This document shows positions 1-8,598 of a DNA stretch of 64,000 bases, piece by piece. Under the pieces are notes generated by a model, which saw nothing but the letters and a program-made list of their open reading frames with translations, searched no databases and had not been told where the DNA came from. Every line of letters begins with the position of its first letter. Within the stretch, counting starts at the first letter, position 1. Origin of the DNA: Candidatus Bathyarchaeota archaeon. GTDB taxonomy: Archaea > Thermoproteota > Bathyarchaeia > Bathyarchaeales > Bathycorpusculaceae. The DNA is taken from contig JAOZIH010000002.1 of NCBI GenBank assembly GCA_026014545.1, positions 98,775-162,774 on the forward strand. The letters are read 5' to 3'. A program made the position numbers and the translations under genes.

Positions 1-578
1 TGCAGTGGCTTCGTCTTCATCTCGTTAGTAACATCCAAAATTGGAACCAAAGCAACATGAACATACAAGGTGTTCTCAAAACCCTCTTCTAAACGCATCT
101 GACGTATCGCTTCTAGGAAAGGTAAGCCTTCTATGTCGCCTACTGTGCCGCCCACTTCGGTTAGGACAACATCAGCATTCGAGGTTTTCGCTACATTTCT
201 TATGCGATGCTTAATTTCGTTCGTCACATGCGGCACAATTTGGACACAACGCCCCAGAAAGTCTCCGCGGCGCTCCTTCTCAATTATCGTCTTGTACACA
301 AGCCCTGTGGTTACATTGTTCTCTCGTGTTAGGCTTAAGTCCAGAAAGCGCTCGTACCAGCCTAAGTCTAGGTCGGTTTCGCCGCCGTCGTCTGTAACGT
401 AGACTTCCCCGTGCATGTAAGGGTTCATGGTTCCCGCGTCAACGTTCACGTAAGGGTCGATTTTTATGACTGTAGGCTTTAGCCCCCTCACTTGAAGCAT
501 CTTGCCTATAGAAGAGGTTAAAATGCCCTTACCAACAGAGCTTAACACTCCGCCTGTGACAAAAATGTACTTGACCAT
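1..578 (-). CDS. pyrG: CTP synthase, N-terminal part (cut by window edge)
   Basis: This is the amidoligase domain of CTP synthase, which makes CTP from UTP, ATP and glutamine. Translation of the minus strand from the ATG at 578 begins [18 protein letters not shown], the family's signature N-terminus with its ATP-binding loop. It continues with the [11 protein letters not shown] and [16 protein letters not shown] segments that bind magnesium and UTP. The reading frame stays open to base 1, so about 192 residues are present and the glutaminase domain lies outside the window. A purine-rich GGGGGAAA precedes the ATG, and a TATA-like stretch sits about 45 bases upstream on the same strand. The gene is divergent from dnaG. 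Confidence 0.95.
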   Translation of the reverse strand, partial: MVKYIFVTGGVLSSVGKGILTSSIGKMLQVRGLKPTVIKIDPYVNVDAGTMNPYMHGEVYVTDDGGETDLDLGWYERFLDLSLTRENNVTTGLVYKTIIEKERRGDFLGRCVQIVPHVTNEIKHRIRNVAKTSNADVVLTEVGGTVGDIEGLPFLEAIRQMRLEEGFENTLYVHVALVPILDVTNEMKTKPL

Positions 579-616
579 GAGTTTCCCCCGTAATAACCTA
601 CCCTTTTTCAGCGGCA

Positions 617-630
617 CTTAATATAACTTT
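617..630 (-). promoter_or_regulatory. TATA-box candidate for pyrG
   Basis: On the minus strand this reads AAAGTTATATTAAG. It lies about 40 to 50 bases upstream of the pyrG ATG, a reasonable distance for an archaeal TATA box with a short leader. The call rests on composition and position only. Confidence 0.35.
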
Positions 631-891
631 TTTGTGCGCCAAAAAACAGTAAATATGAACGTAGGTGCTTAATTTTTAGGCTTGGCTGAATCCGTTGAAG
701 GTTTGCTAAAGTCTATTTCCGCGCTGACGTTGGTGAGTAAAAAACGTTTTCTCGGCTAATACTTGCAGAAACCTTAAAGAGCAAGTGCCCCATATATATA
801 AATACACTATAGGATAATAGCGAGTAATCTCATGTTACGCGAATAGTAATTCGTGTCATGTGATTAACCTTAACTAGATAACTTGCACATT

Positions 892-898
892 GGAGGTG
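892..898 (+). promoter_or_regulatory. Ribosome binding site that decides the dnaG start
   Basis: GGAGGTG is the strongest Shine-Dalgarno match upstream of dnaG. The only in-frame codon at ideal spacing is ACG at 906-908, seven bases downstream. The first conventional start in frame, GTG 972, is 73 bases away. Confidence 0.55.
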
Positions 899-905
899 CA
901 CGCTT

Positions 906-2048
906 ACGGGATCATCACAAACATTTACCATAAAGTATATCATACACGCCAAATTCGAGATAGAAGGCGTAGTGGAGAAACCTGATGTTATAGGCGCAGT
1001 TTTTGGTCAGACAGAGGGCCTTTTCGGGCCTGAACTTGACCTTAGAGAACTCCAGAAAACAGGGCGTATAGGCAGAATTGAAATTGATTTGCACTCAAAA
1101 AATGACCGCACTACGGGTACGATAACTGTTCCAACCAGCTTAGACCGAGTTAGCACAGCGTTAATCGCCGCAAGCATAGAAAGCATAAACCGTGTTGGAC
1201 CCTGCGCAGCAAAAGTGGTTTTGGACCGAGTCGAAGACGTTCGGGAAGCAAGACGCAAAATAATCATCGACCGTGCGAAGGAGATTCTGCATAAGTGGAA
1301 TATCGAGTCCATGCCCAGTGTGGACGAGGTCTATAAGCAGATTTCGGATACGATGAAAATTGGCAAGGTTGAAAAGTACGGGCCTGAGGAGCTTCCTGCT
1401 GGGCCTGAGCTAGAGAATGCAAAAGAAATTATTATTGTGGAAGGCCGCGCGGACGTAATAAACCTAATGCGTTGTGGAATTATGAACACCGTGGCGCTTG
1501 AGGGCGCGAAAGTTCCGGAGTCAATTAAGAAGCTTACGCGGGAGAAGGAGGCTACGGCACTTTTAGATGGTGACCGCGGCGGCGATCTAATTCTTAAGGA
1601 GCTTTTGCAGGTTACGAATATCCGCTATGTTAGCCGCGCCCCGCGAGGTAAAGAAATTGAGGAATGCAACTGTAAAGAGATTTATGAAGCCTTAGCGGCT
1701 CGTGTTCCCGTATCTGAAATTTTGAAGCCAAAGAAAGAGCGCCCAAAAGCAGAGGTTTCTGATGAAATTGTTAAGGCGGCGAAGGAGTTGCAGGGCACGC
1801 TTGAGGCAGTTCTTCTGAACGAAAAGCTTGAGCCCATTGAGCGGTTGCCTGTTAGCCAGCTAGCCGAAAAACTGCAGCAAGTAGCTAACGTGGACACTGT
1901 GGTTTTCGATGGCATTATTACCCAGCGGATTGTAGATATGGCCAGTGAGAGAAACATTAAGCGCATAGTCGCTTCTCGCCTTTCGGAAGCTGTCAAACCC
2001 GCGTTAAACGTGGAACTCCTAACCTTCAAGGATATTCTTCCAAGTTAG
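906..2048 (+). CDS. dnaG: Archaeal DnaG-type primase
   Basis: This is the archaeal DnaG protein, a TOPRIM enzyme found with the exosome and proposed as an auxiliary primase. The protein contains EKPDVIGAVFGQTEGLFG near the N-terminus and a TOPRIM domain with VEGRADV (catalytic Glu about 179) and LDGDRGGD (Asp about 221 and 223). The conserved family N-terminus TIKYIIHAKFEIEG is encoded in frame upstream of GTG 972, so the true start must lie earlier. No ATG, GTG or TTG exists in that frame after the stop at 879-881. The codon at ideal distance from GGAGGTG is ACG at 906, giving about 380 residues. A base error or rare start codon would explain this. The gene ends 4 bases inside convergent polB. 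Confidence 0.93.
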   Translation, partial: TGSSQTFTIKYIIHAKFEIEGVVEKPDVIGAVFGQTEGLFGPELDLRELQKTGRIGRIEIDLHSKNDRTTGTITVPTSLDRVSTALIAASIESINRVGPCAAKVVLDRVEDVREARRKIIIDRAKEILHKWNIESMPSVDEVYKQISDTMKIGKVEKYGPEELPAGPELENAKEIIIVEGRADVINLMRCGIMNTVALEGAKVPESIKKLTREKEATALLDGDRGGDLILKELLQVTNIRYVSRAPRGKEIEECNCKEIYEALAARVPVSEILKPKKERPKAEVSDEIVKAAKELQGTLEAVLLNEKLEPIERLPVSQLAEKLQQVANVDTVVFDGIITQRIVDMASERNIKRIVASRLSEAVKPALNVELLTFKDILPS

Positions 2049-4429
2049 CCATGCATGAAGTCCATTAGGCTTCTTGCGCCGCTTTCTTTTTTCTGCGGCT
2101 TCAGCAACTCTTCTTCTGTTATGCCGAAGAACTCGAGCACGCGGGCTGCTGCGGGCACAACTTGCTTGGTCACGTAGTACTCGGCGTCTATTTCGTCATA
2201 AGTGGCGAAGACGTAGGGTTTCACTCTGTCATAAAGTCGTCCTTCGCCGGCTAAGATTACGTAGCCTACTTTGTCGCCCACAGTCATTTTCCAGCCTTTG
2301 CGGCTCAAGGCCTTTGCGGCTTCCACATGCGAAGCCTTTATTTTGTATTCTTCAACCGGCTTTGTGAGGGTTTTCCAGATGATGAGATCGCGAAACGGCA
2401 CCTTCTTTTGTCTTAAATCCGCTATGACACCACGTACATAGTCAGCTGCTTTGTTGGGCGCTTGCTCTTTCAGGATTATTTCTAAAACATGTTCTTGGAC
2501 TTTCTTGGCAACTTCTGCCCAGTCACCGCGAATAACCTCTAAGCCAACGATGTCTAGGCTGCCGTCTGGGAGGAGCCCTGCGTAGCGTTTTTTGGCTTCT
2601 GTAAAGAATATGCGCGTGTAAAGTTTGTCTCGTTCGATTTCTAAGCCTAATTCCTGCTTGATTTGTGTTTCCAGTTCCTGGGTTTTCTTTTCCTCGTAGG
2701 CTACGAATAAGCTGTCGGTGTCGCCGTAGATGACTCGTAAGCCCTTCTGCTCAGCCATTTTGATGGCGGAGAGGATTGTGTGTCTGCCCCATGCTGAGGC
2801 TGCTTCAGCTACTGGCTTGCGGTACCATCTTGCCCCTGTCCAGCCAGCATAGCCATAAGCGGCGTTTGTGATTACTTTAACAGCCTTTTGCCTTGCATCC
2901 AAGATTCGATATTCGGTGCTTTTTGGGTCTGTCGTTTTCATCTTTGTGCGTATTTCATTTCGCGTGTTAATTAGGTAAGTTAAGACTTCCTTGTAGAAGC
3001 CTGCTGGTTGCTTTCGGAATCTGTGCTTGACTTCCGGCGCTTCGAATGTGCCCTCTGGCGGCTCCTGCTCTGTTGGCGGTACGTAAGTGTCTGGTGAAAG
3101 GTTATAGGTGATCATTATGTTGGGGTACATGGATTTGAAGTCTAAGACTGCGACGTTCGCGTGAAGTCCTGCTTGTGGTTTGAGCACGATGCCGCCAGCG
3201 TATGGTCTGTAGGGTTGCTCCACGCGTTTTGGGGCGAGCTCGCCGATCTTCTGTGCGTGCTTTATGAGGAACCATTCTACGCGGAAGCCTACGGCTGCCG
3301 TCATGACGTGGTCTAGCGGTAAGCCCACGAGGCTTGAGAGTTGAATGGCGAAATCTAACAGCGCCGCTGTTACGCCTTTTACTCTACGCGCGTTTTCGCT
3401 GGAGAAGGTTTTGAGTGTCTCGCGTTTCTGCTTGCTTTCCCAGTAGTCTGCGAAGTCCACGTCTTCTATTATTGGATGCTGCGTGGTTTTCATGATACCC
3501 AAGTAGTCTGCGAGGTTCGGGAGGGTTTTGACTTTTATGTCTGGGAATTCATCTGCGAAGTCTGCGAGATCCAAGTTAGCAATGCCGGTCAGCGACGTGT
3601 GGCCGTAGACGCTGGTGTGCGGCTCGGTGCAAGCGCGGTCAATGCATAGCCTCAGCCCAAGATTGCTGCTACGTTCCTTCAAGTATGGCCAATCTGTTGT
3701 GTTTGTGCCGTAGCCCGCGATGACGTCTGGGTCGAATTTCTTGACGTAGCCTATGAACTGCTCCAGCAGTGGCTTATCGTCTCTGTCTTCTCTTGCAAGG
3801 AACTGTTTCTCTTCGCCGTTGCTTGTTGCCGTGGAAATTATCACTATTGGGTTTCTGTCAGGTTTAGGTGAGCCTTCGCGGCTGTAGCAGGTCATCGCGA
3901 AGCTGAGGATGCGCAGTGCCGGTGTGTCATGTCTTTCCAGCAGTTTCGGCGTTGACTTTGCCAGGTAGATTTTGTCTGCGCGCACGCCGAGGGTGTTTTC
4001 TGCTTCGTCCGCGTCTATTTCGTGCCAGCTGCAGGGCACCACGTTGTTGCTGACGAGGTATTGCATGGTGAAGCGAACGTCATCTTCGAGGCACTCTTCT
4101 ATGCCTTCGACTTCTCGAAGCGCTTTTGCAAGCCTTGCGATTTCATCGGGATTCTTGCAGTAAACTTTTAGGGTCTGCACGCTCTTCCCGAAGAGCTTGC
4201 GCTGTGCAATCTCAAGCTTCACTATTGACGCGTTATGTGCTTTCCGTATTTCATCTGCAACTTTCGCGGGATCAAAGCCTTCTGCAAGCACGGCGTAAAA
4301 ATAGCCAACAAAATTCCTGTCGATAATGAGCACTCGTTCGCCGTTTTCAGCGATTCCCCAGAGCCACAGTTCCGCTTTGCCATCTCGCGGCTCGGAGTTG
4401 ATTTCTAGAAGCCAAAAAGTAACCTTCAC
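2045..4429 (-). CDS. polB: Family B DNA polymerase with degenerate exonuclease motifs
   Basis: This is a 794-residue replicative-type family B polymerase. Polymerase motifs are intact: motif A DFKSMYP (430-436), motif B with NAAYGYAG (522-529) and motif C YGDTDS (568-573). The 3'-5' exonuclease motifs are not. The Exo I position reads SFAMT (176-180) where active enzymes have FDIE. Exo II reads YGTNTTDWPYL, with the usual Asn replaced by Gly and one Asp kept. Exo III reads FSSENA where YxxxDA is expected. Three or more metal-ligand positions are therefore lost and proofreading is probably absent. The domain fold is still recognisable by alignment with hyperthermophile PolB. The stop overlaps dnaG by 4 bases. 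It could be one of several PolB paralogues in the genome. Confidence 0.95.
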   Translation of the reverse strand: MKVTFWLLEINSEPRDGKAELWLWGIAENGERVLIIDRNFVGYFYAVLAEGFDPAKVADEIRKAHNASIVKLEIAQRKLFGKSVQTLKVYCKNPDEIARLAKALREVEGIEECLEDDVRFTMQYLVSNNVVPCSWHEIDADEAENTLGVRADKIYLAKSTPKLLERHDTPALRILSFAMTCYSREGSPKPDRNPIVIISTATSNGEEKQFLAREDRDDKPLLEQFIGYVKKFDPDVIAGYGTNTTDWPYLKERSSNLGLRLCIDRACTEPHTSVYGHTSLTGIANLDLADFADEFPDIKVKTLPNLADYLGIMKTTQHPIIEDVDFADYWESKQKRETLKTFSSENARRVKGVTAALLDFAIQLSSLVGLPLDHVMTAAVGFRVEWFLIKHAQKIGELAPKRVEQPYRPYAGGIVLKPQAGLHANVAVLDFKSMYPNIMITYNLSPDTYVPPTEQEPPEGTFEAPEVKHRFRKQPAGFYKEVLTYLINTRNEIRTKMKTTDPKSTEYRILDARQKAVKVITNAAYGYAGWTGARWYRKPVAEAASAWGRHTILSAIKMAEQKGLRVIYGDTDSLFVAYEEKKTQELETQIKQELGLEIERDKLYTRIFFTEAKKRYAGLLPDGSLDIVGLEVIRGDWAEVAKKVQEHVLEIILKEQAPNKAADYVRGVIADLRQKKVPFRDLIIWKTLTKPVEEYKIKASHVEAAKALSRKGWKMTVGDKVGYVILAGEGRLYDRVKPYVFATYDEIDAEYYVTKQVVPAAARVLEFFGITEEELLKPQKKESGARSLMDFMHG

Positions 4430-4553
4430 AAGCTATCGCCGATAGTAAAATAGGCGGCAAGCGCCTTTAAACCTTTAAGCACTCTTGTGTCAGGTGCAGT
4501 CTATAGTTTTCCTTATGTAAGGTAGAACTTGCCGCCAAGATAAAGCGTGCTGC

Positions 4554-5014
4554 TCAGTCAGTGATTTGGATTTTGCATTCGGCAATGCCATGTTCAAGTG
4601 AGACCTTGATTATGTAATTGCCTGCTTCCACCTCTGTGTAGTTTGAGTTTTTCTGATTCCAAACATGCGGGAAATAGGAATACTTGGAATGCGGCTGGTA
4701 TGTAGGCAACGGGCTTGGGAAAGTAATATCTATTCCACAGTTGTAAACTTCTCACCCTTCCGAGTCAAACACGACATAAAAAAGCGATGTCACGCAATTG
4801 ACAGGTTCCTTTTGCCGTTAATCACGCAAGCCGTTATCTGCACATCTTCGCCTTTCCTATATACCGCTTTATCCGTCACAAGCTGAACCTTTAAGGCATC
4901 GTTATATAAAAGCGGGTCCTGAACGCTTGCGCTTTTAAACCTTAGGAAGGCTACCGCAAGCATAATAGCCAAGACAGCGACTAAGGCAAAACCATAATAG
5001 ACTTTGCGACTAGG
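4554..5014 (-). pseudogene. Decayed membrane-anchored Ig-like protein gene
   Basis: Minus-strand translation gives a transmembrane anchor (GFALVAVLAIMLAVAF), then a beta-rich domain with KVQLVTDKAVYRKGEDVQIT. The frame then stops at 4790. A second frame picks up at about 4800 with CVTSLFYVVFDSEG, meets an in-frame TGA, and continues through HVWNQKNSNYTEVEAGNYI to a stop at 4554. Joined, the pieces resemble a small extracellular domain of the intracellular-proteinase-inhibitor/BsuPI or CARDB kind. The defects are no start codon before the anchor, one apparent single-base deletion near 4812 and one nonsense codon. Assembly error could account for the frameshift but is less likely for all three defects. 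Confidence 0.55.
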
Positions 5015-5142
5015 CTAATATTGTTATCAGCTACTAAATATCTGCTTTCCATTCAAGCTTAGGCGTATTCTTTGTATTAACAAGAGATTTAATTCGTGTA
5101 AACTACTGTGCTGCGTGCACGTGAATTATGATGGAGCACTTT

Positions 5143-7263
5143 TCAAGTGTTGTTTTTGAGGAGGGCTATTACGTCTGGGAAATCGATGCCTAGCGCCTTT
5201 ACCTTCTCTATTGTGGGTATTCCGTTTGGTGTCCAGCCGCGTCGCTTGTAAACTGCATCCTTCAGCTTCTCATACTCCGCCTCACGATGCCGCCTTAAGA
5301 TGGCGATTTTCTCCTCTGTAGATTTGCCAGCCGGGTCTATGCCAAGCTTCTCCTTCAGCTGCTTGTCGTAACGTTCTCTGCGGCTCTCATACTCTTCCTT
5401 CGTGACAGGACCTACGGCGCGGTAGGGTATTGCATCGTGCTCGCGTGTGCCGTAGCCCATGCGCAGGTTGAAGATGCGCTGGAAATTGTAAACCCGCTCA
5501 CTCATCAATATCAAATCGTCCACAGTAACTTTCTTGCCAGTAACCGCATAAAACAGCTTAGCATAGTTCTCCACGTGCGCCATTACTTTGGCAGGCTCTT
5601 TCGTCTGCTTGTTGTTTTCTGGCACAACGTCGTTCCACGGCAGTTTGCATAAGCCGTTAAGCCCGAACCATGTGCGCCACATGGGGAACCAGTGCAGGCT
5701 TTCGGCTTTCTGCTCGAATGTGGGCATAAGGTTATGCACCATGTCGAGGAAAATCAGCCACGCCTCGTCGTGCTGCGGGCCCTTGAGCGTCAGCCCGTAG
5801 CCGCCTTGCTGCGCCAGCGACTCCTTCGTAACGTACTCCGAGAACTCTAAGCCCTTCGCCTCCATACCAATGTCATTCATGATTACGGGGTCTGCGCCGT
5901 ATTTTTCCGCGAAAATCTTTTTCATCCGCCTTATGCCTTGACCGACAACGACACCGAAGCCTTCGCCCCGCGCCATCTGATGCACCAGCTCCAGCGCCGC
6001 CTCCTTGTTGCCGAACCGCAAATCCAAGCCACCTGTGGCTTCCTTGTCAATTAAGCCCATCTCGTAGCATTCCATGGCGAACGCCGTGGCGGTGCCCACG
6101 CTTATGGTGTCCAAACCGTAAATGTCGCAGTAAAAGTTCATCTCGATAACGTGATCCACATCGAAGATACCGCAGTTGCTGCCTACCGCCGCCGCAGTCT
6201 CATACTCCGGGCCGGTGACGAACACCTTCTGTCCCTTGTATGGGCCAGTTTTCAGCTCAAAATCCTTGACTACATGCGCGCATGATAATGCGCAGCCCAT
6301 CCAGCAGCCGTCAAAGCCCTTGTGGAACTTCTGGCGGTAAACTTCGCGTCCAAGCTTTTCCGCTTCAGGATGCGAGCCATAACGGAAATTATTCACGGGC
6401 AATAAGTCAAAATTATTCATTGTAGACACAAGCTGAGGCGACCCGACGATTGACATCTCGTTCTGCTTCGGATCAAGCATCCTTATCTCCCTGTTATGTG
6501 CGGTGCCGACCTCCTTCACCAACGCGGCGTCAGCGGGCCCGTTACTTTCAACGGTTATCCGCCCCGAATACTTGACCACGATGGCCTTTATCCGCTTGTT
6601 ACGCAGCACCGTGCCAATGCCGCCTCGGCCCGCCTGCTTAAGCCGATGCACACGCCTCGCAGCGTCATACCATGACACATTCAAACAGCCGATCAGCGTG
6701 TGCTCCGCGCCAGGACCAGAAGAAACAACGGATATGCTGAGCGGGTTATCTTTGCCATACTTTTCCGCTAAAATGTCAGTGATCAAGTGCGCTTCCGAGG
6801 GCAGCTCGTCCGCGGTTTCCACTTGAACCTTGCACTGGTCACCGTCAATGAATATGACTACTTCGGATTTGGGCTTGCCCTGCACCTCAAGCGCATCCCA
6901 GCCGGCGAACTTCAAGTAAGGTCCAAAGTAGCCGCCCACGTTAGAGTCCACAACCATATTTGTTAAGGGCGAGATGGAAACCGCAATGCTTTTTCCGCTG
7001 CCAGGATAAACGGGGATGCCGCCTAAAGGTCCAGAGGCTATGCAGATTTCGTTTTCTGGATCATTCCACCGCACGATGCGGTTTTTGGGCAAAGCGTTCC
7101 AGAGCAGCCACAGGTTGAAGCCGCGGCCGCCCGTGAACGTTTCCTTCATCTTCTCTGAGACAGGTTTGCTGGCAATTTGCATGCTGGAGAGATTAACATA
7201 GAGCGTCCTGTTGTTGTAGCCTCTCTCCACCTTTCGGGGTTCATACTTAAACTCTGCAAGCAT
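5143..7263 (-). CDS. Aldehyde:ferredoxin oxidoreductase family protein (tungsten)
   Basis: This is an AOR-family oxidoreductase, which typically uses a tungsten-bispyranopterin cofactor and one Fe4S4 cluster to oxidise aldehydes with ferredoxin. The N-terminal domain carries TGGRGFNLWLL, the usual pterin-binding region. A cysteine set CWMGCALSC lies near residues 326-334, and a later NGLCKLPWND supplies the fourth ligand. Spacing in the first set is C-x3-C-x3-C where the classic enzyme has C-x2-C-x3-C. I choose ATG 7263; an in-frame TTG at 7281 would add six residues. It stands alone without a ferredoxin partner, unlike the second AOR at 28.7 kb. The substrate cannot be told from sequence. 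Confidence 0.92.
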   Translation of the reverse strand: MLAEFKYEPRKVERGYNNRTLYVNLSSMQIASKPVSEKMKETFTGGRGFNLWLLWNALPKNRIVRWNDPENEICIASGPLGGIPVYPGSGKSIAVSISPLTNMVVDSNVGGYFGPYLKFAGWDALEVQGKPKSEVVIFIDGDQCKVQVETADELPSEAHLITDILAEKYGKDNPLSISVVSSGPGAEHTLIGCLNVSWYDAARRVHRLKQAGRGGIGTVLRNKRIKAIVVKYSGRITVESNGPADAALVKEVGTAHNREIRMLDPKQNEMSIVGSPQLVSTMNNFDLLPVNNFRYGSHPEAEKLGREVYRQKFHKGFDGCWMGCALSCAHVVKDFELKTGPYKGQKVFVTGPEYETAAAVGSNCGIFDVDHVIEMNFYCDIYGLDTISVGTATAFAMECYEMGLIDKEATGGLDLRFGNKEAALELVHQMARGEGFGVVVGQGIRRMKKIFAEKYGADPVIMNDIGMEAKGLEFSEYVTKESLAQQGGYGLTLKGPQHDEAWLIFLDMVHNLMPTFEQKAESLHWFPMWRTWFGLNGLCKLPWNDVVPENNKQTKEPAKVMAHVENYAKLFYAVTGKKVTVDDLILMSERVYNFQRIFNLRMGYGTREHDAIPYRAVGPVTKEEYESRRERYDKQLKEKLGIDPAGKSTEEKIAILRRHREAEYEKLKDAVYKRRGWTPNGIPTIEKVKALGIDFPDVIALLKNNT

Positions 7264-7420
7264 CAAGCTTAAGCCCTTCAATTAGCCTTTGAGAAATTAA
7301 ACCATGATGTGAAGGATGGATAATAGCCTTTCGATGCGTTTAGCCATTTCCTAAAAGGAAGATTCTGCGGTGAAAGCTATTTACCCTCGCTGCCCTATTC
7401 TCTAGGTGCGAGGCGGAAAA

Positions 7421-8509
7421 GTGAAGATTATCGAGAAAAACCTTCAGCAAGGCTTCGTGAAAGTCATCCCCACATCGGAAGATGACCTCTGGCACTTGTA
7501 TAACATTATCTACAAGGGCGACGAGGTTTACGCTTACTCCTCAAGAGCCATAAAAACCGAGCAGGAGTACTCTCGACCAAAGAGCGCCGAGCGCGTTTCA
7601 GCTTTCATGGGCGTGACGGTGGAATCAGTAAGCTGGGACAAGTTTATGGGTAAGCTGCGTGTTCACGGCGTAATCTGCCACGCGCCAGACATAATCCCGA
7701 AAGGCGCGCATCACACGCTTAGCATAGCCCTAAACCAGCCTTTAACCATCACTAAAAAGGAATGGCCTAAGCATCTTCTTGATAGGTTGACGCTGGCAAG
7801 CAGAACTGAGAAGCCGTTGCTTATCGTTGCGATTGACGATGAAGGCTACGCCATAGCTGAGACGAGGCAGTACGGCGTGGACATTAAGGTGGAAGAGCGC
7901 GTGAAACTGCCCGGCAAGCTGGAAGCCGAAAACCGCTCGGTCGCCGCAAAAGCGTACTTCCGTCGCGTAATGAACAGCTTAGCGCAGCTTTGGACGCCAA
8001 CGCATAGCCCAATCGTAATCCTCGGCGTAGGCTTCGTGAAAAACGACTTTGCCAAGTTCCTCGCCGAAGAAGCAGCGGACATGGCGAAGGCAGTTGCAGA
8101 CGTAAAAAGCGTTAACAACGGCGGCGCCGCCGGTATCTACGAAGCGCTTCGCTCAGGCGTGCTATCGAAAGCTGCAAGGCAACTGCGCATTATAGATGAA
8201 GCTGAGGTCATGGAGGAGGTCATGAAACGCCTCGGAAAAGGCGAAGCCACTGTCGCTTATGGGCTTGAAGCGGTTGAGCATGCGGTGAAAATGGGTGCAG
8301 TTGAAAAACTAGCTATAGCCGACACATTGCTGCGCGAGGCTATCGATGAACAGCGCTTGCAGTTGGAAGCGCTTATGCGTGCTGTTGAGCAGCATGGCGG
8401 AGGCATTACCGTAATCAGCTCGGAGCATGAGGCAGGCGACAAACTTCGCGCCCTAGGCGGAATAGCCGCGCTCCTTAGGTTTCCTATCCATCGCGAGTAT
8501 TCAACTTGA
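7421..8509 (+). CDS. pelA: Pelota (Dom34), mRNA surveillance and ribosome rescue factor
   Basis: Pelota rescues stalled ribosomes together with ABCE1 and aEF1A. The protein has the eRF1-like three-domain layout of about 360 residues: an N-terminal Sm-like domain (KIIEKNLQQGFVKVIPTSEDDLW), a central domain with LILG-like VILGVGFVKNDFAKFL, and a C-terminal domain containing HEAGDKLRALGGIAALLRF, the family's end signature. It lacks the GGQ motif of termination factors, as expected for Pelota. GTG 7421 is preferred because GAGGCGG lies just upstream; an in-frame GTG at 7406 is the alternative. The gene is divergent from the AOR on its left. Confidence 0.97.
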   Translation: MKIIEKNLQQGFVKVIPTSEDDLWHLYNIIYKGDEVYAYSSRAIKTEQEYSRPKSAERVSAFMGVTVESVSWDKFMGKLRVHGVICHAPDIIPKGAHHTLSIALNQPLTITKKEWPKHLLDRLTLASRTEKPLLIVAIDDEGYAIAETRQYGVDIKVEERVKLPGKLEAENRSVAAKAYFRRVMNSLAQLWTPTHSPIVILGVGFVKNDFAKFLAEEAADMAKAVADVKSVNNGGAAGIYEALRSGVLSKAARQLRIIDEAEVMEEVMKRLGKGEATVAYGLEAVEHAVKMGAVEKLAIADTLLREAIDEQRLQLEALMRAVEQHGGGITVISSEHEAGDKLRALGGIAALLRFPIHREYST

Positions 8510-8564
8510 AAAGAGCATAAACTCGCAAGTATCGTGTTATAAAGAGATTATGTTATATACTTGT

Positions 8565-8578
8565 GCTTATTTAAATAG
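8565..8578 (+). promoter_or_regulatory. TATA box for the first tbp gene
   Basis: CTTATTTAAATAGA ends about 20 bases before the ATG at 8599, so transcription would begin at or very near the start codon. This suggests a leaderless or nearly leaderless mRNA. Confidence 0.55.
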
Positions 8579-8598
8579 AGAAGACAAGTGAGCTTTAA

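Larger units (their letters stand above)
579..905. other. Divergent intergenic region pyrG/dnaG with dnaG TATA box
   Basis: About 330 bases without a gene separate divergent pyrG and dnaG. A clear AT-rich box, CATATATATAAATAC, lies at 791-805 and is the best promoter candidate for dnaG, giving a leader of about 75 bases. A strong Shine-Dalgarno-like GGAGGTG lies at 892-898. The segment at 755-774 resembles part of the 47-bp repeat found at 24738 and 39244, but the match is broken. No RNA gene was recognised. Confidence 0.5.

Noticed and set aside
755..774. A third copy of the 47-bp repeat upstream of dnaG
   Set aside because: Only short broken matches (GGCTAAT, TTGCAGAAACC) are shared, within chance for AT-rich intergenic DNA.
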